A stretch of 64,000 nucleotides of DNA. Origin: Deltaproteobacteria bacterium (GTDB taxonomy: Bacteria > Myxococcota > Kuafuiibacteriia > Kuafuiibacteriales > Kuafuiibacteriaceae). Every line of letters starts with the position of its first letter. Positions within the stretch are counted from its first letter, which is position 1. The stretch is taken from positions 2,542,001 through 2,606,000 of the forward strand of contig JADJPE010000005.1 of assembly GCA_016713425.1 (NCBI GenBank), given 5' to 3'. This document shows, in pieces, positions 36,253 through 44,016 of the stretch. The notes below the pieces were generated by a model. The model saw only the letters and a list, made by a program, of their open reading frames with translations, did no database searches and was not told the origin of the DNA. Position numbers and translations under genes: made by a program.

Positions 36253-36981
36253 CTATGGTTTGGGCGAGGTTAGCCCGCACGCCGCCGCAACGTCGTCGCG
36301 GTAGGTCTTCCAGGCCGCGAGCGCCCCGCGCATCCGCTCGAGGACTGATGCGTGCTCCGCTTCGGGCGCGAAGTCCAAGATCGCGCGCCAGGCGGCCGCG
36401 CGGTGGCTACCCTCGACGCCTCGATGGACCTTCGTGAGCGCGAGATGTTCGAGCGGAAGGCCGTAGTGCTTGACCAGAGGATGCTCGGAAAGTGGAGGCT
36501 CCGGGCGTCGCGGAGCCAGCTCGTCGAGCTCACCTCGGTCCCACTTGGTGCCTTCGATGAATAGGGTTGCGATCGCCGTTGCGGTCGCCCAGCCCCATTT
36601 TCGGACGCTCTCATCGAGATAGCCCCGATACGCGGCCGCTCCGGGAAGGAGCTCGACGCACTCGAAGCGCGACAGATCCATCCCGAGTCCACGCGGGTAT
36701 TCGAGAAAAAGCTCCGGATGAGGCCGACCGCCCGACAGCCCGCCGGTCTCTTCTTCGAAAATGTTCTCCGCCAGCCCTCGTCGTACTTCGGCGATTGGAC
36801 ACTGCACGTACGCCCATCCAACCATGATTGGGAAATCGCGAACGTAGGTTGCGTATTCTTGCTCCAGGTGAATGTGAAGCTTGTCGGGTGCGACCTTGCC
36901 CGTCGTGAACGCTGGCCAGGCCCAGTGATCTTTCGCCTCCATGATCTCGAGCAATGCCTCTCGGAAATCAGACTTCTGCAC
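36253..36981 (-). CDS. Heme-oxygenase-like (TenA/PqqC/CADD) metalloenzyme
   Basis: 242 aa from GTG 36981, chosen because the conserved helix begins at QKSDFREALLEIMEAKDHWAWPAF; the codon has no ribosome site. Motifs: HLEQEYATYVRDFP (~55), IAEVRRGLAENIFEEETGG (~83), HPELFLEY, and helix pairs typical of the all-helical heme-oxygenase-like fold. Iron-containing redox enzymes (HDO family) of this kind use His/Glu ligands on these helices; candidates are visible (H, E in HLEQE; E in EEE; H in RPHPE), but I cannot fix the set. Substrate unknown. It is divergent from the GT4 gene at 37201. Confidence 0.75.
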   Translation of the reverse strand: MQKSDFREALLEIMEAKDHWAWPAFTTGKVAPDKLHIHLEQEYATYVRDFPIMVGWAYVQCPIAEVRRGLAENIFEEETGGLSGGRPHPELFLEYPRGLGMDLSRFECVELLPGAAAYRGYLDESVRKWGWATATAIATLFIEGTKWDRGELDELAPRRPEPPLSEHPLVKHYGLPLEHLALTKVHRGVEGSHRAAAWRAILDFAPEAEHASVLERMRGALAAWKTYRDDVAAACGLTSPKP

Positions 36982-37139
36982 CCGGCAACAATAGCCGACA
37001 GCCGTCCCTGACAGCCAGCCACCGACGACCGGTCGTGGCGGCTCGCCGTTGGCCGATGACGGCACGGGGATGACGCGGAGTTGGCGTTCGGCGCTTCGCG
37101 TCGAGTCTGGCTCGTCGTGGGGCCCTTCGAGACTCGGAC

Positions 37140-37181
37140 GCTCGGGTTTGGACGCTCGGGTTTGGACGCTCGGGTTTGGAC
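37140..37181. repeat. 14-bp tandem repeat, three copies, between divergent genes
   Basis: gctcgggtttggac is repeated exactly three times, preceded by a partial copy (ctcggac). The stretch lies between the start of the heme-oxygenase-like gene (36981, minus) and the GT4 gene (37201, plus), so it may be regulatory; no known operator is recognised. Confidence 0.85.
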
Positions 37182-37200
37182 GCGGTACACATCCCGGCGA

Positions 37201-38349
37201 ATGGGCACGTTGCTGATCGTCGCGGAACGCGTCGAGCCGAAAAGGGGCGGTTTGGCGGTGGCGACCTCGAGGATCGCGCGTCACGCGGTCGAGGCCGCGA
37301 TGTCCGTCCACATCGTTTATCCATCGAAGGAGGTCGCACCTGGGCTTTCGGGCCGGCGTGAGCGCGAAGGCATCGTTCATCATCCGGTCGGTGTCAGCGG
37401 ACGTCTCGATGAGGATTTCATGGCCCTTCATCACCACACCTTGGCGATTGCGAGGGCCGCGCGCGCCGACGTCATCCACGGGATCTATGCCACACGCCCC
37501 GGCTGGGTCGCGGCGACCGTTGGGTGCGAGCTTTCGATCCCGAGCGTCGTCAGCTTGCGTGGCAACGACCTCGATCGAGGTCTGTGGAGGTCCGACGAGT
37601 TGCCGTTTCTCAGGGGTGCCCTCACCACGGCCAGTGCCGCAACCGGCGTCAGTCGTGCGCTTTGCCAGCGTGCTTCAGCGATCTTCGGACGCCCGGTGGA
37701 GCACATCACCAACGCGGTCGACGTCGAGCGCTTTCGCCCCGAGGCGCGCGACCCGTCGCTCGTCGCGTCGCTCGAGCTTCAAGGGCTCGAGGTTATCGGC
37801 TTTTTGGGGGAGCTTCGCGCGAAGAAAGGGATGCGATTTCTGCTTCCGGCGTTCGATGCGCTGCGCGCGCGTCGCGACGTGGCGCTCCTGTTGATGGGCG
37901 GGGTTCGTGATGATGCGCGCGATGCGTTCCTGGCTTTTCAACGCATGGCGCCCGAAGCTTCGGCGCGGGTGCGTGTGATCGACTATGTCCGCGATCCCGA
38001 CCGATTGTCACGCCTCATGGCGCTGTGCGACCTCATGGTGTTTCCTTCGCTTTTCGATGGGACGCCGAATGCGCTTCTCGAAGCGATGGCGGCCGGTCGA
38101 CCGATCTTAGCGACCGACGCCGGCGGACAGGCCGATCTTGTCGAGCACGGCGTTACGGGCGCTGTCCTTCCGATCGATCGACTCGATGTCTTGCCCGATG
38201 CGATCGACGAAATGCTCGATCTCGACTCGGCTGAGCGCGCCGCGATGGGCACGCGTGCCCGTGCTTTCGTGACCGAACATCATGGCCTCGAAGATGAACG
38301 CCGTGCGTATCAGGATCTCTACGCGCGGCTCGCGAGGAGCGCCGCGTAG
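37201..38349 (+). CDS. GT4-family glycosyltransferase
   Basis: 382 aa. GT-B fold: N-terminal half with GGLAVATSRIARHA and VIHGIYATRPGW; C-terminal half with VIGFLGELRAKKG, a LMALCDLMVFPSLFDGTPNALLEAMAAGRPI donor-binding region (E-x7-E pattern of retaining GT4 enzymes: FDGTPNALLEA) and a final helix. Typical of transferases acting on lipid-linked sugars or surface polysaccharide. ATG 37201 has no strong ribosome site. Its 3' end overlaps the next GT4 gene, on the opposite strand, by 31 bp. Confidence 0.88.
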   Translation: MGTLLIVAERVEPKRGGLAVATSRIARHAVEAAMSVHIVYPSKEVAPGLSGRREREGIVHHPVGVSGRLDEDFMALHHHTLAIARAARADVIHGIYATRPGWVAATVGCELSIPSVVSLRGNDLDRGLWRSDELPFLRGALTTASAATGVSRALCQRASAIFGRPVEHITNAVDVERFRPEARDPSLVASLELQGLEVIGFLGELRAKKGMRFLLPAFDALRARRDVALLLMGGVRDDARDAFLAFQRMAPEASARVRVIDYVRDPDRLSRLMALCDLMVFPSLFDGTPNALLEAMAAGRPILATDAGGQADLVEHGVTGAVLPIDRLDVLPDAIDEMLDLDSAERAAMGTRARAFVTEHHGLEDERRAYQDLYARLARSAA

Positions 38350-39419
38350 GCGGATGCGACCGCGGCCTGGCGGTGGGGCCAGGTCGCCGATTCTTCGACC
38401 GACCGGCGTGCACGCGCGCCCAGTTGATCGACCAGCTCCGTGTGTTCGAGAAGATGCGCCAGTGCGTCGCGCAAGCGGTGAGGGCTCGACGGTTTCGCCA
38501 GCCAACCGTCTTCGCCGTGCGTCAAGATCTCTTGAATGCACGGAAGATCGCTCGCGACGATCGCTCGTCCGGCGGCCTTGTACTCGAAGATCTTGATGGG
38601 GCTGCACCCTTGGAGACGATTTCGTCGATCGTGGCGGAGCGGGGCGATGCAGATGTCAGAATCGCGGAGCGCTTCCTTCAAACGCTCCGGTCCGACCGGT
38701 TCTCGAACCACGACGTGCTCTCTCAGCTTGAAGGCGCGGATGGCGCGTGCGAGCCGCCTCTCCCACTCGCGACGCGCTTGACCGATGATCTCGAGTCGAA
38801 AGTCTCGGTGCTTGCGAAGGCGAGCGACGGCGCTCAGCAGCTCGCCCAGCCCTTGCCACGGCGCGAGCGATCCCACGTAGAGAAGACGCGGCGGACGAGG
38901 CAGGGCGGTCGCGGTGTCGAGCGACCGACGGGGCAACGTCAAGAGCGCAGGATCCGCGCCGTTCGGAACGACGACGATGGGGGCCGCGATGGGCGTTTGG
39001 GCTCGAAGCGCGAGAAATCGGCGCGTCGCATTGGATTGGGTCAAGATCAACGTCGCTTGGTTGAGCAGGAACTGCTCCGTCGCGCGCAGCTTGCCCTCGA
39101 AAGCCGGTGCGGCGCCGACGGCGGGATGATGGTATCGAAGCTCGACACTCGGTAGGCCGTTGACCTCGAAGATGGTCGGGATCCTTCGGTCGGCGGCGTA
39201 GCGAATGGCCGCCTGACCTTCGAATGGACCTCGAAAATGCACGATGTCCGGCTTCAGCGCGTACAAAGCCCGCCCCACGCCCTCGCGAAATGCGATGGCC
39301 CGCGCGAGATAATTGTCTTCGACCACTTTGATGGGACGAAGATGAACACCCCGTGGGAGCGTGAGTGGCTCTTCGGTTGCGGGCGCCAGGGTCAATAGGT
39401 CGACCTCGGCACCTCGCAT
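38319..39419 (-). CDS. GT4-family glycosyltransferase with non-standard start
   Basis: 366 aa from the first ATG, but that ATG is inside the domain. Upstream codons spell the usual GT4 opening (LRIAYAAFEPFWNLKGSGQRISR...) back to ~39510, with no ATG, GTG or TTG before an in-frame stop at 39621-39623. A CTG at 39552-39554 lies 7 nt after AGGAAGG and is the best start candidate, giving ~411 aa. Other motifs are intact: VVVPNGADP, LLYVGSLAPWQGLGELL, and SPIKIFEYKAAGRAIVASDL (E-x7-type donor site). Acts presumably on surface sugars with the neighbouring transferase. Confidence 0.8.
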   Translation of the reverse strand: MRGAEVDLLTLAPATEEPLTLPRGVHLRPIKVVEDNYLARAIAFREGVGRALYALKPDIVHFRGPFEGQAAIRYAADRRIPTIFEVNGLPSVELRYHHPAVGAAPAFEGKLRATEQFLLNQATLILTQSNATRRFLALRAQTPIAAPIVVVPNGADPALLTLPRRSLDTATALPRPPRLLYVGSLAPWQGLGELLSAVARLRKHRDFRLEIIGQARREWERRLARAIRAFKLREHVVVREPVGPERLKEALRDSDICIAPLRHDRRNRLQGCSPIKIFEYKAAGRAIVASDLPCIQEILTHGEDGWLAKPSSPHRLRDALAHLLEHTELVDQLGARARRSVEESATWPHRQAAVASAYAALLASRA

Positions 39420-39551
39420 CGCGAGGCCGCCGACCAGGCGCGAGATGCGCTGCCCCGACCCTTTGAGGTTCCAAAAAGGCTCAAAAGCCGCGTAGGCGAT
39501 GCGGAGGCCGTCCAGGCGAGGCTGGAGCCCGAAGTCGCCTAGTCTCGAGTC

Positions 39552-39568
39552 CAGGTCGGTGCCTTCCT
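39552..39568 (-). promoter_or_regulatory. Candidate ribosome site (AGGAAGG) and CTG start
   Basis: On the minus strand AGGAAGG (39568-39562) is followed by 7 nt and then CTG (39554-39552), in frame with the GT4 gene. It is the only well-placed purine-rich site upstream of the conserved N-terminus. Confidence 0.45.
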
Positions 39569-39670
39569 GGCGTCGGCCATCGTTCGGGCGTGTAAGCGTG
39601 GCCTCGATGATCGCGGTATCCTACCAGATGTTCCCTTTTCCACCACCCTACCTTCCCGTAATCTTTACCC

Positions 39671-40609
39671 GTGTCCGCCGAACGTCAGAGCCTCGTCCGA
39701 AGCCAAGAGCCTCCACACGCCAACATTCAGGTCTCGCTCACGCTCCCGCCACGGGCCCTTCTGGCGCGATGCGACGAGCTCCGGATCGCTGACAAGCGCG
39801 CCGAACGTCGCAAGGCGCTCTTCGGCAAGCTCGCCCTCGGCTCATTCTTGGGCGTGTTCATCTTGTTCTTGGCCGGGGCTGTGCTCGAGCAGTTCTATCT
39901 ACTTCCGCTCGCTGGGCTCTTGTTCTTGGGCTTCGTGGGGAGCCTCATCGCCCGCGGCGTCGCGGGGGCCGCCGACATCGACGACCTCAAGCTCGACGTG
40001 GCCGAGACCCTCTGCCGTGTCATGGCGTCCGATCTCAAGAAGCGCGCGCCGGTTGGGCTGTCACTCGATTTTCGCGGCTACGACAAAGGCAAGCCCGCGG
40101 CGGACTCCACCCGGTTTTGGAGCTCGACGGGTGTCAAGACCTTCGTCAGGCCGTGGCTTCGGATGAACATGACCCTTCTCGACGGAACCCGCGTCCTCGT
40201 CGAGGCCGAGACGCACTGTAAGCGGAAGCAGAGGGCCAAGCGAAAGTACACGAAGATGAAGGACCGGGTGACCGACCACCTGACTTTGACGTTCCGTCCG
40301 CCCGCCGATCGGACTCTCGACCGCGAGCACGCCTCGCTGATCCAGCAGCGTTTGAGCCTGACGGGTCGGGGCGGCCCGAGAGACGCATCGACACGCCTAC
40401 CTTCCGCCATCGGTCTCGAACTGGTGCGCTGTCGCATCAAGCCGCGCGAGGCCGTGATGTGTTTTCGGACCGCCCCAAGCCTTCGGGTCCGCGCTCGCGG
40501 TGGCTGGACCGGGTCGAATCTCGAGCGGCTCCTCGATGGCCGAAAGGCGTTCGGCGCCCTTATTTTGAGCTACCGGAGCATGAAGGCTGATGCGAGCAGC
40601 CACGCGTGA
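39671..40609 (+). CDS. Membrane protein with two N-terminal transmembrane segments
   Basis: 312 aa, GTG start, no strong ribosome site. A cytoplasmic N-terminus (~1-48) precedes two hydrophobic segments (~52-72 and ~76-96). A soluble domain of ~210 aa follows: DDLKLDVAETLCRVMASDLKKRAPVGLSLDFRGYDKGK, LRMNMTLLDGTRVLVEAET and a Lys/Arg-rich loop (KRKQRAKRKYTKMKD). Not recognised. It sits between the glycosyltransferase genes and the radical SAM gene, and could be part of the same surface-sugar group. Confidence 0.7.
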   Translation: MSAERQSLVRSQEPPHANIQVSLTLPPRALLARCDELRIADKRAERRKALFGKLALGSFLGVFILFLAGAVLEQFYLLPLAGLLFLGFVGSLIARGVAGAADIDDLKLDVAETLCRVMASDLKKRAPVGLSLDFRGYDKGKPAADSTRFWSSTGVKTFVRPWLRMNMTLLDGTRVLVEAETHCKRKQRAKRKYTKMKDRVTDHLTLTFRPPADRTLDREHASLIQQRLSLTGRGGPRDASTRLPSAIGLELVRCRIKPREAVMCFRTAPSLRVRARGGWTGSNLERLLDGRKAFGALILSYRSMKADASSHA

Positions 40610-40752
40610 CGTCCTCATTACGAAGGGGCACCAGGCCGGCCGACCGTCCGATCCTCGCGCGTCCGTCGTGCATCCGTCGTGCGTGCGACCGTGGCGTGGC
40701 GCGATGAGCAAGCACAAGCAGGTGGAGTGGTTGGATAGAAGAGGTTGCTTGG

Positions 40753-41880
40753 ATGTACGACGTCGAACACCTCGTGGGTGAACCTCTTCTTCTCGAGCCG
40801 CTTCGGCGAGCGGTCTTCGACGATGCTACGCCACGCTTTTTGCGTAGCGCCAAGATTAAGCTCACTGCCCGATGCAACTTGCGTTGCGTGATGTGCAAGT
40901 ACGGCCGAGGCCTTTCGCTGCCTGAGATCGGCACTGACCGGTGTCTGCGGGTGCTCGATGAATTGGCGGTTCTCGGATGCCGAAAGGTCCATTTCTCCGG
41001 GGGAGAGGTCATGGTGCGACCCGACCTCGAGGCGATCGTGGCGCATGCGGCGCACCTCGAGATGAAAGTCACATTGACCTCGAATCTTACGCTCCTTTCC
41101 CGTGCTAGAGCGCGCACGCTTCTTCGGTCGAAGCTCAGTTCAGTCTCGACCTCTTTGGACGGCGCCACCGCCAAGGTCCACGACCGGATTCGCGGCATAT
41201 CTGGCTCGTTCAAGCGCACCATCCAAGGAATGCATCACTTCGCTGAGGCGAAAGCGCGGCGTGGACGCCGGACGCGACTCCGGGTGAATTTCGTGATGAT
41301 GCGCGCCAACTACGAAACCTATCCAGACGTGATTCGCCTTGCGGCAAAGTGTGGTGCCACCGAGGTGCACCCGATGCCGGTCGACGTCAAACAAGTGGGG
41401 CGTTTCGCGCTCAGCAAGCGCATGATTCGTCACTACAACGAGGCGATTGCCCCCGCCGTTCGAGATGCTCGCGTCTCGTGTGGGTTTTCGACCGAGAACT
41501 CGTTCGTATACCCATTTGGACGAACGTCTTTGGCGGTCCTCGAGTCGTCCTTTCAGCGGTACGCGGGCGGATACTACAAAGAGCATCTTTGCTATGCGCC
41601 GTATCTTCATCTCTTTATCGCCTGGGATGGCCTCGTTTACCTTTGCTGCATGACGAACGGACGCATCGAACCGCTCGGAGACTTGAAGCGGCAATCGTTG
41701 CGAGAAGTCTTCGAAGGTGATTCGTTTCAGAATATTCGTCGCCAGATGAAGCACGAGCGGCTCGATGCCTGTCATCGATGCGACATGTTTCTCGCCGAGA
41801 ACCAGCAGATCGAGCGCGCCCTCGGGGCTTCGCCGGTGATCTCAGGCGCCGAATCTTCAGCCGCTGATTCCGGCCCATAG
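40753..41880 (+). CDS. Radical SAM/SPASM enzyme
   Basis: 375 aa. [4Fe-4S] motif C41-x3-C45-x2-C48 (CNLRCVMC), then HFSGGEVMVRPDL (the GGE motif binding SAM) and TLTSNLTLLS. The C-terminal part carries further cysteines: LCYAPYLHLFIAWDGLVYLCCM, then GDLKRQSLREVFEGDSF and CHRCDMF, matching a SPASM/twitch auxiliary cluster domain. Such enzymes modify peptides, sugars or lipids. Not matched to a named member. The 3' end overlaps the convergent glycosyltransferase-like gene by 24 bp. ATG 40753 has a weak AGAGG upstream. Confidence 0.88.
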   Translation: MYDVEHLVGEPLLLEPLRRAVFDDATPRFLRSAKIKLTARCNLRCVMCKYGRGLSLPEIGTDRCLRVLDELAVLGCRKVHFSGGEVMVRPDLEAIVAHAAHLEMKVTLTSNLTLLSRARARTLLRSKLSSVSTSLDGATAKVHDRIRGISGSFKRTIQGMHHFAEAKARRGRRTRLRVNFVMMRANYETYPDVIRLAAKCGATEVHPMPVDVKQVGRFALSKRMIRHYNEAIAPAVRDARVSCGFSTENSFVYPFGRTSLAVLESSFQRYAGGYYKEHLCYAPYLHLFIAWDGLVYLCCMTNGRIEPLGDLKRQSLREVFEGDSFQNIRRQMKHERLDACHRCDMFLAENQQIERALGASPVISGAESSAADSGP

Positions 41881-42882
41881 ATGCTTCGCGAGTTCCGCCG
41901 CGGAATGCACGGGGAATCGGTGTTCGCGGCGGGTTGCGCATTCGATCAGCCCGCGAACTTCTTCTTCGAGCGCCTGAGGCGACGTGGATATGCGCGCGAC
42001 GTTGCGCGCTCGAAGATCTTGGTCGTCCCAGGTGCGAGGTCTGGGGATGCTTACGTGCCAAGTCTCGGCGTGGGCGCACTCGTAGGTCAAGTTGTACCCC
42101 GCTGCGCCGACGACCACGCGTGCGCGCTGAACGGGTGCACGTCTCGGGGATGACCGCTCGTCCGGCATATCGCACGCCGCTTTGAACCCCAAACGCACGA
42201 ACCGAGCGGCGAGGCGTCGCAAGAAGCGATCGAGGATAGGGTCCGACAAGGAGGAGACCATCAAGACATCGATGAGGTCGGAGGTGTCGTCGACGCACGC
42301 AGCCTCGTCCATGCTGTGGCTGTGGCTGTGGCTGTCGGTTCTGGTTCTGGTTCTGATGCTGGTGCCGGTGCTGGCGATGACGGGCCCAAAGGAGGTCTTT
42401 TGGGTCACGCTTCCGAATCCGCCGAGCCAGCCGAGGTTGGGTTCGAGGTCCACGATCCATCCGTAGTGTGTTGCCACGACGCTTCGAAGAAACGCTTGGG
42501 CGTGAGGACGAACGTAGCGGGTGAGGAGAATCCGCTGCGGAACGCGTTGGCTGAGGAAGTCTAGGTCGAATTCGCCGAGCACGCCTCGCGGAAACGTGTC
42601 GACGATGAATGTCCTCGGTCGCCATCGGTGCACTTGCGTTTCAATGACGTGCCAAAGCGCGGCGGGCGAGGCGGGACGATCGACGAAATGGATCTCCTGC
42701 CCAAGCTCTCCGTGAGCGTGGGTATCGAATGTGAGCCGTTTGGGCAGAATCAAGCGGGGAGACAGGCCCAGTCTTCGAAATCCGTCCGCCAGTCCGAGGG
42801 TTCGTGCGGCGTGTCCGCGTCCGCCGCCGAGGCCGTAGATGAGTATGCGTTCGTGGGTGTCGGACGCTAGCTGCCTTCCCAT
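41857..42882 (-). CDS. MurG-like glycosyltransferase (GT-B) with a Ser-His/Arg-Thr insertion
   Basis: 341 aa. The opening ILIYGLGGGRGHAARTLGLADGF matches the N-terminal GGG-x-GH nucleotide-sugar transferase loop of MurG-type and related glycosyltransferases. A C-terminal VVVGAAGYNLTYECAH donor-site helix is visible. Between the two halves, around residues ~170-195, lies a low-complexity stretch of alternating Arg/Thr and Ser/His (RTRTRT, SHSHSHS) encoded by hexamer repeats. ATG 42882 has GAGGAAG upstream and overlaps the end of the next gene by 16 bp. It likely cooperates with the neighbouring transferases; acceptor unknown. Confidence 0.72.
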   Translation of the reverse strand: MGRQLASDTHERILIYGLGGGRGHAARTLGLADGFRRLGLSPRLILPKRLTFDTHAHGELGQEIHFVDRPASPAALWHVIETQVHRWRPRTFIVDTFPRGVLGEFDLDFLSQRVPQRILLTRYVRPHAQAFLRSVVATHYGWIVDLEPNLGWLGGFGSVTQKTSFGPVIASTGTSIRTRTRTDSHSHSHSMDEAACVDDTSDLIDVLMVSSLSDPILDRFLRRLAARFVRLGFKAACDMPDERSSPRRAPVQRARVVVGAAGYNLTYECAHAETWHVSIPRPRTWDDQDLRARNVARISTSPQALEEEVRGLIECATRREHRFPVHSAAELAKHLWAGISG

Positions 42883-43211
42883 CCGGCTTCCTCATGGTCT
42901 TCGTTCAAGGGGTCCGCCGCGCCCGCCTCAAAGAGCGCATAGTCGGCTTCGTCGTATGGATCGTCGTTGAAGCCGAAGCCATCGTAGTAGAAGAAGAAGT
43001 AGGGATCGTTGCCAAAGCCGGAGATCGATGCGTCACGCACCGGACGATGTTTGACGTGTTCGCGCGCGCAGCCGATGCATATCGGTTGTTCGTTAAGCTT
43101 TCTTTGGTGTCGAGCGCAGATGGGCTTGCTGCATTGCCCGCAGCGATCGGACGCTTCCTCGTCGCACGGGTGATTGAATAGGACGCCGCTGCTCTCCCTG
43201 CATCGTGGCAT
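42867..43211 (-). CDS. B-box-like zinc-finger protein
   Basis: 114 aa from ATG 43211, just after the stop of the upstream gene. The first 50 residues carry spaced Cys/His ligands: CDEEASDRCGQCSKPICARH then CIGC, resembling a B-box or small cytoplasmic zinc finger that binds two ions. The rest is acidic and aromatic (FFFYYDGFGFNDDPYDEADY) without an obvious fold. No signal peptide. Function unknown. It sits between a lipoprotein gene and the glycosyltransferase-like gene. Confidence 0.65.
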   Translation of the reverse strand: MPRCRESSGVLFNHPCDEEASDRCGQCSKPICARHQRKLNEQPICIGCAREHVKHRPVRDASISGFGNDPYFFFYYDGFGFNDDPYDEADYALFEAGAADPLNEDHEEAGWEGS

Positions 43212-43212
43212 G

Positions 43213-43836
43213 TCAACGACCCTCGAGTGCGTTGAGGTAGACCGCCAATCCGGCGCGGATGTACGTGTCGAAGGAGGCTTGCTGAAGGAGGTCTTGGCGG
43301 CTGACTCGGAACTTCTCTCCGTCTTCCGCATCGCGTACCGAATAGAGGTCGCCCTTGCGTTTGACCTTCCAAAGGACGACGTCCTCGGGGCCATAGATCT
43401 TAAATCCTTCGGGTTTGTTCTTGATCTTCACGCGAAGCACACCCGCAGCGTCGAAGATCTTGACGCGGTCGTCGCCCATCTTGACTCTTCCGAGCCTGTC
43501 GCCCCCTTTGCGCGAGATCTCGTAAGCGTTTGCCTTCGCATCGGGTCGAAGCTCGAGCACACGGCCATCCGCGTCCGTGACTTCGAATGCCGAGGCGCTG
43601 CTGGCCGCGGCGCCGGCGACGGATGGCTTCTGGCTCGCGGTGGCCTCGAGACCCGGTGACCGCCCCCCTTTGGTCTCGGCCCGCTCGCCCTCCGAACCCA
43701 TCGGCGCCGGGGCCAGTTTCGCGGGTGGGGTGGAGTCCGGGTGTTCGCGGCGGCATGCGGCGGTGAACGACGGCGGGATGAGCATCAGAAGGAGCATAGA
43801 CGCGTGCCTCCTGCGGAGGACGTGGAGCCGGTGCAT
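43213..43836 (-). CDS. Lipoprotein with short beta-repeat domain
   Basis: 207 aa. Signal peptide with a basic n-region (HVLRRRHA) and FTAAC lipobox (~28). Pro/Ser/Ala-rich linker to ~80. A conserved-looking domain follows with repeated short strands (FEVTDADGRVLELRP, VKMGDDRVKIFDAAGVLRVKIKNKPEGFKIYG, YSVRDAEDGEKFRVS) and a C-terminal helix (YIRAGLAVYLNALEGR). A similar repeat is seen in uncharacterised myxobacterial lipoproteins. Upstream of the zinc-finger gene by 1 bp, so they are co-transcribed. Confidence 0.68.
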   Translation of the reverse strand: MHRLHVLRRRHASMLLLMLIPPSFTAACRREHPDSTPPAKLAPAPMGSEGERAETKGGRSPGLEATASQKPSVAGAAASSASAFEVTDADGRVLELRPDAKANAYEISRKGGDRLGRVKMGDDRVKIFDAAGVLRVKIKNKPEGFKIYGPEDVVLWKVKRKGDLYSVRDAEDGEKFRVSRQDLLQQASFDTYIRAGLAVYLNALEGR

Positions 43837-44016
43837 GATCGTGAACTAGCCGGGTTGGCGTTTTCACACAACGGGGGGGCTCGGTACCCGGGCGGCGCTC
43901 GCTCGGTACGCGGCGCTCGGTGCGTGGGCGCCGCGGGAACACCGCGCGGCGAGAACGGCGAACGTCACGGACAGCTCACAATCGAGGTTCAGAGGCTCGC
44001 GTAAGGTGCTCGGCAC

